A stretch of 64,000 bases of DNA from CAYRFF01 sp964436125 (GTDB lineage: Bacteria > Bacteroidota > Bacteroidia > Chitinophagales > Saprospiraceae): contig CAYTBT010000013.1 of the NCBI GenBank assembly GCA_964436125.1, forward strand, positions 17,994 through 81,993. The letters run 5' to 3'. Both the position numbers and the translations under genes were made by a program. Shown piece after piece: positions 43,818-51,651 of the stretch (position 1 is its first letter; each line of letters opens with the position of its first letter). The notes beneath the pieces were generated by a model. It worked only from the letters and a program-made list of their open reading frames with translations. It had not been told where the DNA came from and did not search any database.

Positions 43818-45890
43818 ATGCAATCAGATACAATCACTTCAATAGACAAGAAGACTTTAAAAAAGGCTTTTTCCCTTATGGCTACTGCCAAGGCAATGAC
43901 CGACTTGTATGAAGCCAATTTTAAAAAAGTCAGCAAGTATGTTCATGCGACTTCACGCGGTCATGAAGCGATTCAGATTGCATGTGGTCTTCAACTCGAG
44001 CCCAGGGACTATCTCTCTGCCTACTACAGAGACGACTCCATGTTACTCAGCATAGGAATGGAGCCGTACGATGTCATGCTACAGCTCCTAGCCAAGAAAG
44101 ACGATCCATTTTCCGGTGGCCGGACATATTATTCACATCCGAGTCTGAGAGACGATGATAAGCCCAAGATTCCTCATCAATCCTCCGCAACGGGAATGCA
44201 GGCTATTCCCACGACAGGGATTGCAATGGGATTGCGTTATAAACGCCTCGAAAATATCGCCACAGAAGATGAAAAATCTGCCGTCGTTGTCTGTTCACTC
44301 GGCGATGCTTGTGTAACAGAAGGTGAAGTGGCCGAAGCATTTCAGATGGCAGCACTCAAGCAACTTCCGATACTCTATCTCGTCCAGGATAATGGCTGGG
44401 ACATCTCCGCTACTGAAGCAGAAACAAGAGCTCAAAATGCCGCTGAATATATCCGTGGATTTAAGGGAATTGAGGCTTATTCTATCGATGGAACAGATTT
44501 TGAAAAAGCCTATTCTACCCTATCTGAAGCTATTGATATCATAAGGACCGAACGGCGACCTGTTCTCGTCCATGCAGAAGTACCACTACTCAATCATCAC
44601 ACATCCGGCGTACGTATGGAAACCTATCGCGATGATCTGGAAGAACAAAGAAAACGCGATCCATATCCAAAGTTTAAGCAGTTCCTGAAAGAACAAGGCT
44701 TTACCGCAAATGAGCTCCGAGAAATTGAAAATCAAGCTGAAGAAAAGGTTCAGAATGACTATGAAAAAGCCCTGGCAATGCCGGACCCGGAGCCAGATGA
44801 TCTATTTACGCATGAATTTGCACCCACTGATCTTACCGAAGAATCGGGAAATAGAGAACCTGTTTCCGCTGAAGAAACGGTTATGGTAGATTGTGCTCTG
44901 CACGGCATCCAGGAATTAATGTACGAGGATAAACGGACTCTACTTTATGGTCAAGACGTAGGAAAGCGGCTCGGTGGTGTATTCCGCGAAGCAGCGACGC
45001 TCGCACAGAAATTTGGTGACAACCGCGTTTTCAATACCGCAATTCAGGAAGCATTTATCATCGGGAGTACGGTGGGCATGTCCGCCGTCGGATTGAAACC
45101 GATTGTCGAGGTACAATTTGCCGATTATATCTGGCCCGGATTGAATCAACTCTTTACCGAGGTATCGCGTTCCTGCTACCTGTCCGATGGGAAATGGCCG
45201 GTGAATATGACTCTTCGGGTGCCTATCGGCGCCTATGGAGCCGGTGGTCCATATCACTCATCAAGCGTGGAGTCAGTTGTCACAAATATCCGCGGCCTGA
45301 AAATCGTATTTCCGAGTAATGGTGCCGATCTCAAGGGCTTTATAAAAGCGGCAAATCAAGATCCCAATCCCGTTGTAATCTTTGAACATAAAGGCCTTTA
45401 TTGGTCCAAGGTAAAAGGAACTGATAAGGCGCGTGTAATTGAACCGGCAGACGATTATATCCTGCCTTTCGGCAAAGGGCGCATCGCCCATGAGGCTGAC
45501 AATGCACACATTGAAAAAGGAGAATCCGCTGTAATCGTAACCTATGGCATGGGAGTACACTGGGCAATGAATGCAGCTCAAGAACTCGATGGAAAAATTG
45601 AAGTCCTTGATCTCCGTTCACTCGTTCCGCTAGATACTGAACTTATCTATGATCGCGTCAAAGCACATAACAAGGTCCTCCTGCTTACCGAAGAGCCGGT
45701 GAATAATACATTCGCTCAGAGTATCGCATCGCGTATTCAGGAAAATTGCTTTGAACATCTCGATGCTCCTGTACGCGTCATTGGATCGGAAAATATGCCG
45801 GCAATTCCCCTGAACAGTACATTGGAAGCGACAATGATCCCCAATAAGGAGAAAGTCATTCATGCAGTCAAGGCTTTGCTCGATTACTAA
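43818..45890 (+). CDS. Fused alpha-beta E1 component of a 2-oxoacid dehydrogenase complex
   Basis: E1 uses thiamine diphosphate to decarboxylate a 2-oxoacid and transfer the acyl group to lipoyl E2. The 690-residue product joins E1-alpha (about 1-330) to E1-beta (about 350-690). The alpha part has the SRGHEAIQIACG block near 46-57 and the ThDP motif GDACVTEGEVAEAFQMAAL near 161-179, where GDA replaces GDG. The beta part has the phosphate-site EAFIIGSTVGMSAVGL and the PIGAYGAGGPYHSSS loop with the active His. Bacteroidota use such fusions for branched-chain 2-oxoacids, so this substrate is likely. E2 and E3 genes are not in the window. The gene follows the crotonase after 26 nt. Confidence 0.9.
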   Translation: MQSDTITSIDKKTLKKAFSLMATAKAMTDLYEANFKKVSKYVHATSRGHEAIQIACGLQLEPRDYLSAYYRDDSMLLSIGMEPYDVMLQLLAKKDDPFSGGRTYYSHPSLRDDDKPKIPHQSSATGMQAIPTTGIAMGLRYKRLENIATEDEKSAVVVCSLGDACVTEGEVAEAFQMAALKQLPILYLVQDNGWDISATEAETRAQNAAEYIRGFKGIEAYSIDGTDFEKAYSTLSEAIDIIRTERRPVLVHAEVPLLNHHTSGVRMETYRDDLEEQRKRDPYPKFKQFLKEQGFTANELREIENQAEEKVQNDYEKALAMPDPEPDDLFTHEFAPTDLTEESGNREPVSAEETVMVDCALHGIQELMYEDKRTLLYGQDVGKRLGGVFREAATLAQKFGDNRVFNTAIQEAFIIGSTVGMSAVGLKPIVEVQFADYIWPGLNQLFTEVSRSCYLSDGKWPVNMTLRVPIGAYGAGGPYHSSSVESVVTNIRGLKIVFPSNGADLKGFIKAANQDPNPVVIFEHKGLYWSKVKGTDKARVIEPADDYILPFGKGRIAHEADNAHIEKGESAVIVTYGMGVHWAMNAAQELDGKIEVLDLRSLVPLDTELIYDRVKAHNKVLLLTEEPVNNTFAQSIASRIQENCFEHLDAPVRVIGSENMPAIPLNSTLEATMIPNKEKVIHAVKALLDY

Positions 45891-46378
45891 TGCATTAACT
45901 TATCCGGTTTACTTGTATGCTACCTCCTCCGGCTAAATTGGGGCAAAGTCTAGGATGCTTTCATGGGAAATTTTGCTTTGCAAAACTGCCTTCCATTTTA
46001 TCGCTCCCTATTTTTGCACCTCGGTGTTCAATTGAAATATTCAGTCGGATTTCCATCTTGCTCATTCTGATATGCTCATTTATGTGACTGAAGGCCGAGA
46101 TCATCAAAATTTCACTTGACGGACGGACTATTTCACCGGAATCTCCCCTTTTAGCTTATTTCTTAATATGGAAACTGTGTCCTTAACTTTTTCCTTTTTT
46201 CACTACGTGTGTGCCTCTGGCGAATTGCATGATTTGGCTTATACGACTTAGATGTTCTTAATTGGTAGAAACTCAATTAAAGAATCTCGATAAAATCAAA
46301 TGAAAATAAGTTCCCATAAAACAATTTCAGACCAAAATAGCTTAAATATCAAGTATTGTTAATCAAAAACACTAGATT
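45891..46378. other. 488-bp intergenic region after the E1 gene
   Basis: One short hairpin (TTTTGC/GCAAAA arms) lies about 85 nt after the E1 stop, without a following T-run. No open frame or promoter box is convincing. The last 100 bp before the next gene are AT-rich, as expected of a promoter region. Confidence 0.4.
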
Positions 46379-46774
46379 ATGAAGAAAACAATTAATTGGG
46401 GTATTGGATTCATGGCCTTATTCATGATGATGTGCTTTACATCAGTGCAGGCAAATGCACAGAGCCCATATAAAGACGGACAGAAGGTAACCATAACAGG
46501 TGAAGTCCTGGACATGCACTGCTATATTTCAGGTGAGAAAAGTGGTGAAGATCACGCTCAATGTGCCAAGATGTGCGTAATGGGCGGAGCTCCCATGGGT
46601 ATTCTCGACAGCGATGGAAATGTCTTTCTCGTAGCAGAAAGTCATGATAGTGCCGATGCATATAATGGATTAAAAGACTACGGTGCTGAGCAAGTAAGCG
46701 TAACTGGTATCTATTATAATCGCGGCGGCGTAAATGGTATTGTGATTCAATCCTTTACACCTAAGGAAAAATAA
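46379..46774 (+). CDS. Secreted Cys/His-rich protein of unknown function
   Basis: The 131-residue product has a signal peptide (1-27, cleaved after ANA or ANAQ). The mature part is a single small domain: a beta strand with VTITGEVLDMHCY near 38-50, then the cluster His59-x2-Cys62-Ala-x2-Cys66 with the following GGAPMGIL, and a beta-rich tail VSVTGIYYN. The motif DMxCY...HxxCAxxC recurs in secreted proteins of several phyla annotated only as hypothetical. Three Cys and two His nearby could bind a metal or haem; this is inference. It sits 159 nt before a di-haem cytochrome c gene, with a foldback between them, which suggests a shared redox role. Confidence 0.8.
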   Translation: MKKTINWGIGFMALFMMMCFTSVQANAQSPYKDGQKVTITGEVLDMHCYISGEKSGEDHAQCAKMCVMGGAPMGILDSDGNVFLVAESHDSADAYNGLKDYGAEQVSVTGIYYNRGGVNGIVIQSFTPKEK

Positions 46775-46794
46775 GCACGTCGTTAATCTTTTAA

Positions 46795-46915
46795 AATCGC
46801 TTCCTGTAATTTCAGTATAAAATAAATGCTGGCGCGTGAGCTATATGCCCATTTGGCTAGCTTATTGCAAGTATAGATTTATTTTATTTCAGTAAGGATA
46901 TTCCAGGAAGCGATT
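46795..46915. repeat. Imperfect foldback (inverted repeat) of 121 bp
   Basis: Outer 12-bp arms AATCGCTTCCTG (46795-46806) and CAGGAAGCGATT (46904-46915) are perfect. Inner 11-bp arms ATAAAATAAAT (46817-46827) and ATTTATTTTAT (46877-46887) are also perfect. A smaller AGCTA/TAGCT pair lies near the tip. The element fills nearly the whole gap between the secreted protein and cytochrome genes. No T-run follows, so it is not a simple terminator. Confidence 0.75.
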
Positions 46916-46933
46916 CCTTTAATTCTCTTGCTT

Positions 46934-47683
46934 ATGAAAAAGTGGCAATATGGACTCATCGCAATCCTCGCGGTAATATTACTGGCATTTCTTATAAACT
47001 ATCAAGTACGGAGTCCGGAATACACTTCAGTGTGGAAAGGTCGCCAAGTTGCCATGAAATACGGCTGTTTTAATTGTCACGGACCGGAAGGAGTTAAAGG
47101 CTTCCCTAATCCCAATTCCAAATACAGCACCTCACCGGCCTGGCAAGGGAATACTGCAATGATGTTTATCCACGATTCTACCGACATCAGAGAATGGGTT
47201 ATGAATGGACATCTCGACGGAGAAACGGGCGATACAGCAGCACTGATTCCGATGCCTGCTTATAAAGATATTATGACCGAAGCCGAATTTAAGGACCTCG
47301 AGCTCTACCTCAAAGCAGTGATGGAAATTATTCCCATTAAAGATAATCGTGCCCAGAAAGGTTATAAAATTGCCAAGGATATGGGCTGCTTTGGTTGCCA
47401 TGGTCCCTATGGCCTTGGAGGAACAGTCAATTATGGTGCTTTTAAGGGATATATTCCAGGCTGGGAAGGCGAAGCTTATGCCGACCTCGTGAGAACTGAT
47501 GATGAACTCCACGGCTGGATTATGGATGGTGAAATTCCTCGGGTTGAAGAGAATTTCTTCTACCGGTATTTTACCGAGGATCAGGTAATTAAAATGCCTG
47601 CTTATAAAGATGTCCTCAAGAAAGATGAATATGACTTAATCGTCCATTATATCGACTGGCTGCGGAATCAATCTTTTTTATAA
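46934..47683 (+). CDS. Membrane-anchored di-haem cytochrome c
   Basis: From the ATG at 46934 the product has 249 residues: an N-terminal membrane anchor (about 6-25), then two tandem cytochrome c domains. Haem sites are CFNCH near 47-51 and CFGCH near 151-155. Each domain ends with a matching MPAYKD block that supplies the axial Met, so the protein arose by internal duplication. It should transfer electrons on the periplasmic side; partner and terminal acceptor are unknown. The longer frame starts with TTG six bases earlier and is less likely. It follows a Cys/His-rich secreted protein that may be a functional partner. Confidence 0.9.
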   Translation: MKKWQYGLIAILAVILLAFLINYQVRSPEYTSVWKGRQVAMKYGCFNCHGPEGVKGFPNPNSKYSTSPAWQGNTAMMFIHDSTDIREWVMNGHLDGETGDTAALIPMPAYKDIMTEAEFKDLELYLKAVMEIIPIKDNRAQKGYKIAKDMGCFGCHGPYGLGGTVNYGAFKGYIPGWEGEAYADLVRTDDELHGWIMDGEIPRVEENFFYRYFTEDQVIKMPAYKDVLKKDEYDLIVHYIDWLRNQSFL

Positions 47684-47818
47684 TTGATTGTGACTTTCGT
47701 CAAATATCCCACCGAAACTTCCTAGCCCACTTTATTCATTGACATAAATTTTATTGACACAAGGACTTTAGGCTTGTAGCCATATCAAGCCATCATTTAT
47801 TCTCATACATAAAACTGA

Positions 47819-48622
47819 CTAGTATAGCTTCGTCTTCATCCCCAGAGAAGTCCAAAATACTTTCCGTGGAAATCGTGCATTTGTTAGGTTAAAATTTGCT
47901 CCTATCTGAAACTGGAACTTCGTTCTCTCTGAACCGGTGGATAATGTAATTGCAGGTTCGAGCATGACTTGAAGCCGATGATCCTTTAATATCTTCTGCT
48001 GATGATGAATGCCCTCTATAATAAAATCCTTCTTTATGAGCTTCCCGCGGATATGACTATAATAAACAGCACCGGTTTTTACTGAAATTGAAGCTTCCAT
48101 AAATCCCAAAGGGTGTTTATATCCTAGTACGGGTTGTATAAATGCACTTAAGGGAATCGCAGATATCTCACCATCGGTGTCCGGATGAAGTGAAACACTG
48201 CGAGTGTATTCATTGGACACATAAGCGCAACCGGCAAGCCCAATAAGGTCAAAAATAAAGTCACTTTCTCCTATCTGGGAATAATAGCCGTATCCAAGTT
48301 CAATATTGGCATATCTACCGATACCGGAACTATCTTTCAACCTCTGAATAAAAGGTTCCATGGCGACGACATTGGCATTGACAAGAACGAGTTCATGATT
48401 ACTCAATGTATAATATGCACCGGCATCCAGACTTAGGCCTATCTCATCAATTAAACCTGCAAATACGGTATTCGTCATACTGCTACCACTGACAATAAGC
48501 TCCGATTCATATTTGCCGGAAGGCAATGGAATAATCTGTGGAGAAGGACTATACAGAGCCGGGCTACACCCCACTATTATAGAGGACAACGCGAGTACAA
48601 GTCCTTGAAATAGAAACTTCAT
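47819..48622 (-). CDS. Predicted lipoprotein, probable outer-membrane protein
   Basis: The 267-residue product has a signal peptide and lipobox ending in Cys19 (SIIVGCS). The mature part is beta-rich with repeated Gly/Tyr/Ser strands (GYGYYSQIG, GAVYYSHIRG, GANFNLTNARF) and an aromatic C-terminal residue, as in small outer-membrane barrels. I do not recognise a family. It is divergent from nothing close and convergent with the cytochrome gene. The adjacent upstream gene is a thioredoxin-like protein in the same direction, 107 nt away, so the two may share a transcript. Confidence 0.75.
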   Translation of the reverse strand: MKFLFQGLVLALSSIIVGCSPALYSPSPQIIPLPSGKYESELIVSGSSMTNTVFAGLIDEIGLSLDAGAYYTLSNHELVLVNANVVAMEPFIQRLKDSSGIGRYANIELGYGYYSQIGESDFIFDLIGLAGCAYVSNEYTRSVSLHPDTDGEISAIPLSAFIQPVLGYKHPLGFMEASISVKTGAVYYSHIRGKLIKKDFIIEGIHHQQKILKDHRLQVMLEPAITLSTGSERTKFQFQIGANFNLTNARFPRKVFWTSLGMKTKLY

Positions 48623-48729
48623 CGATATAAGATTAGATTAATGTGTAAAATTCACATATTCCTGCCCCAATCACTTATCCGAGAAACTCATCCAAGACTA
48701 TCTTGCATATTCGATTACACCTTGAAAGC

Positions 48730-49302
48730 TTAATGCATCAATTCCAGGATTTCCGCAATCATATCTCGCCCTTTATTTCGGGCATAATACTTCTGCAAAT
48801 CAGCGTAAAATTGCTCTCGTGGATAATTCTCAGGGTCAGCTTTAAAACGCTGATAAATTTCAATAGCTGCCTGTGGCCTTTCGCCCCATGTGTCGGTTAC
48901 CTCATAGTTCTCATCGAGTAATAATACTTTCGGTATGGCTTCTTTCCCATCCGTTAAAAAATCACCGATTAATGAAGGCTCGCCATCTCGCAAGGTCATT
49001 CTCACTCCTGCATCCTCAAAGAAACGCGCTAGAGCGGGAACAGCTGCACTGCAATCACCACACCACGGCTCTGCAATAACAAGTAATTTCCCTTTGAAAT
49101 CCTTCTGTGCTAGCGCTTCTTTCTGGCTTTCATCAGCTTGGAATTTTTTATAGGCCCTATTCATCCGTCGTATGCCTAGCTCATAATATTTCTCATACTC
49201 CTCATCTCCCTTTTCTCGAGCCTTCTTCAATGCTTCCTCAGCGTACTCTATATATTCATCATAGGATTTTCCATTATCCCAAAATTCTTTAACATTCATC
49301 AT
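48730..49302 (-). CDS. Thioredoxin family protein
   Basis: The 190-residue product has no signal peptide, so it is cytoplasmic. An N-terminal helical extension (about 1-62, rich in Glu/Lys) precedes a thioredoxin fold with the redox motif EPWCGDCSAAVP near residues 78-89 (CGDC) and the cis-Pro segment IPKVLLLDEN near 122. WCGDC proteins of this kind are frequent in Firmicutes and Bacteroidota and resemble bacillithiol-linked or general thiol reductants. The specific role is unknown. Two adjacent ATGs open the gene; MNVKEFW at the second fits the family better. Confidence 0.86.
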   Translation of the reverse strand: MMNVKEFWDNGKSYDEYIEYAEEALKKAREKGDEEYEKYYELGIRRMNRAYKKFQADESQKEALAQKDFKGKLLVIAEPWCGDCSAAVPALARFFEDAGVRMTLRDGEPSLIGDFLTDGKEAIPKVLLLDENYEVTDTWGERPQAAIEIYQRFKADPENYPREQFYADLQKYYARNKGRDMIAEILELMH

Positions 49303-49601
49303 ATTATCATTTATTTTTATATTCTTAGTTTAAGCTGTATTCACTTTAATATTTATTCTAGATTCACAAGTCTTTCAAGCCCACACAACAACTTATACCA
49401 AAACATGAAATTAAACAGAAGCGCTTGCAATATGTTCTCTATTTCCACCTTTCGTCGGGTGTGAAATAGTTCTGCCAATCCTTGCAAAACTTAAAAGATT
49501 ACTAGCCATACGGATATATCAATAATAGCTTGATATAAAATTTTTCTCTCCTCACCTGAATTTTATTTCACAGAATAGTAATTTTTAATTACCTTAACCC
49601 T

Positions 49602-50462
49602 ATGAAGTTTATCTATATTTCTGTTTTGTACTTCGCTTTTCAGTATGTTTCATTTGGCCAATCGGTTGTAGACATATACGTATTGAATTATACGGAAATT
49701 GCAACTGAAAAGCCCTTCATACGCTTTTATGATCCCGAATTGCTCTTTTTCCCATTGGATGAAGCAACAATATCTCGTGTGCAAGCGGCAAATAGGAACT
49801 CGATCTATTTTACGACTTATAATAAGCGGGATTCAAGCTCTACCTTATGGAAATATACTGTGAATACTTCTACTATAAGCCCGATTCTGAAGCTTAAAGT
49901 AAATATTTCAGATTATATCGTACTACCACAAGGAATCGAATGTATCCTACACAGTAAAGGCAAAACTTATATTCTAAGGAATAAACACGCATGGGAATCG
50001 CCTCAACTACTACCATTACAGATAAACTTAAGCAACATTCTTTCACTAGAACAGCATAACCGCATAACAGTGGATAATGCAATGCAGCTGTGTCGCACAG
50101 ATACTAGTTACACAAATTTTCAGATTTTAAGCGATCATGTCGATGGAGAAATATATTCCCTTGGCAAGTCAAGATTGTCTTTTATTTATAAATTTTCAAA
50201 GCAATACTGGTATCTCAAAGAGTATGATTTAATGAAACAAGACTCGAGAATACTCGTACAACTACCCAAAGGCATTGACGACTACACCACTACTCCCAAT
50301 GGCAATTTTCTCTGCTATAATAATATGCAACTCTACGCCTTCAATCCAAACATTCATATTCAGTGGAAAAAAGTAAAACTTCCATTCAGCTTTTCTGACT
50401 ATTCCATTGAGTGGATGGAATTTATCGGAAACGGAAAGGCAATTGTTGCAATACGGAGATAA
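49602..50462 (+). CDS. Secreted protein of unknown function, possible beta-propeller
   Basis: The 286-residue product has a signal peptide (1-19, cleaved near SFGQ). The mature part holds several strand pairs with Tyr/Trp at similar spacing (SIYFTTYNKRDSSSTLWKY, RLSFIYKFSKQYWYLKEYD, NGNFLCYNNMQLYAFN). This resembles TolB-like propeller blades. I do not recognise the family, and it has no sorting domain. AT-rich composition and loose codon use differ from the flanking genes, so it may be a fast-evolving accessory gene. It lies alone between a thioredoxin gene and the metal-receptor gene. Confidence 0.7.
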   Translation: MKFIYISVLYFAFQYVSFGQSVVDIYVLNYTEIATEKPFIRFYDPELLFFPLDEATISRVQAANRNSIYFTTYNKRDSSSTLWKYTVNTSTISPILKLKVNISDYIVLPQGIECILHSKGKTYILRNKHAWESPQLLPLQINLSNILSLEQHNRITVDNAMQLCRTDTSYTNFQILSDHVDGEIYSLGKSRLSFIYKFSKQYWYLKEYDLMKQDSRILVQLPKGIDDYTTTPNGNFLCYNNMQLYAFNPNIHIQWKKVKLPFSFSDYSIEWMEFIGNGKAIVAIRR

Positions 50463-50862
50463 TCTCCTACTATGCCTCCTTATTTCATCAATTATGAAAT
50501 TCTGAAAGATATTTCTACGTCGAAGCCGAGATCGCTAGGGCAATCGAGCAGACTTATCCGGAAGCAATAAGTCATGAGCTTAATTCAAGGAGTAGTCATT
50601 GGCCCTTGACCTTTCCCTATTGTCTAAACTTGATTTTGGGTATTAGTACCTTTATATTTGAAAGTACTACCGAATTAAGTGGAACATGCAGAGCCCACCT
50701 GAACATCGGGAAGCAATTGCATGAAGCAACTAGTCGGATCGACGTCTTTGCCTTTCACCGGGCGAGTAAAAAAAAGACAAGAAAATAATCCGCCTGCTAG
50801 GCACATCAATCTCCTTGAAACAGCGTTAAAAAACCAAAGACAACCATAAAACAATTCCCTCA
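50463..50862. other. 400-bp intergenic region with a possible gene remnant and a consensus promoter
   Basis: A frame open from 50498 to 50788 has no start codon of quality. Its first part reads FYVEAEIARAIEQTYPEAIS (from 50513), with the look of a PepSY-like domain, and an adjacent frame upstream reads YEILKD; this may be a decayed gene. A consensus promoter lies at 50630-50660, inside that frame. The leader of about 195 nt that follows holds small hairpins (GTCG/CGAC near 50733) but no riboswitch I can identify. Confidence 0.4.
50630..50660 (+). promoter_or_regulatory. Promoter of the metal-receptor/subtilase operon
   Basis: TTG (50630-50632), exactly 20 nt, then TATATTTG (50653-50660) match the Bacteroidota consensus. 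The start near 50667 would leave an unusually long leader of about 195 nt before the ATG at 50863. Confidence 0.75.
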
Positions 50863-51651
50863 ATGCGGACAATAAAAGATCAACTCGGCATCCAGAGAAC
50901 AATTCCCGACAATCCACGTCGTGTTATAAGCCTCGTACCATCGCAATCGGCATATCTAGCGGCATTGGGATGTGATAAACAAGTTGTGGGAATTACCAAG
51001 TTCTGCGTAGAACCGGAAAAATGGTTTCGCAGCAAAACACGTATCGGCGGCACCAAAAAACTCAATCACGATGCAATAAGAGCCTTAAAGCCCGACCTCA
51101 TCATCGGTAATAAAGAGGAAAACACACAAGAAGATATCGAGCAGCTGGAAGAATACCACTTATGGCTCAGCGACATCAGCTCCTTAGGAGATGCAATTGA
51201 CATGATGGCTTCACTAGGCATAATCATGGGGAAAAACGATATCGCAGAAGACATTATATATCAGACTCTAGCCAATCGCTCAGATTTCCGCAATGAGCTG
51301 AGCGCAGAGCGACCATCTGTGGCATATCTCATCTGGCGATCACCGTATATGCTTGCAGGAAAAGATACTTTTATCGATACGATGATAGATGAAGCAGGCT
51401 TTACAAATGCCGTTACAGAATCGCGCTATCCCACCATGACACAAGAAGAAATAATAGCACTCAAACCCGATTATATCTTCCTCTCCTCTGAACCATATCC
51501 ATTTAAAGAAAAACACAAGGCTGAATGGCTTGATTTTATAGAAAAGCAACAGCTTATTCTAGTTAACGCAGTGCATTTTTCATGGTATGGTTCACATTTA
51601 AAGGAAGCATTTACTTATTTTGCAGCATTAAGACAAGATTTACTATTATGA
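50863..51651 (+). CDS. Helical-backbone metal receptor (BtuF-like periplasmic-binding fold)
   Basis: The 262-residue product has the two-lobe fold of vitamin B12 or siderophore binding proteins: the opening RRVISLVPSQSAYLAALG near 19-36, IRALKPDLIIGNKEEN near 67-82, and the second lobe EEIIALKPDYIFLSSEPYPF. It lacks a signal peptide, so unlike BtuF it should be cytoplasmic. Such signal-less forms are frequent in Bacteroidota and their role is not known. No BtuCD or TonB-dependent receptor is nearby. The last codons overlap the start of the subtilase gene (ATGA at 51648-51651), so translation is coupled. A consensus promoter and long leader precede it. Confidence 0.86.
   Translation: MRTIKDQLGIQRTIPDNPRRVISLVPSQSAYLAALGCDKQVVGITKFCVEPEKWFRSKTRIGGTKKLNHDAIRALKPDLIIGNKEENTQEDIEQLEEYHLWLSDISSLGDAIDMMASLGIIMGKNDIAEDIIYQTLANRSDFRNELSAERPSVAYLIWRSPYMLAGKDTFIDTMIDEAGFTNAVTESRYPTMTQEEIIALKPDYIFLSSEPYPFKEKHKAEWLDFIEKQQLILVNAVHFSWYGSHLKEAFTYFAALRQDLLL

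Noticed and set aside
50667..50862. Cobalamin riboswitch in the leader of the BtuF-like gene
   Set aside because: The context invites it, but I cannot find the conserved B12-box or the core pattern by eye; left as a search suggestion only.
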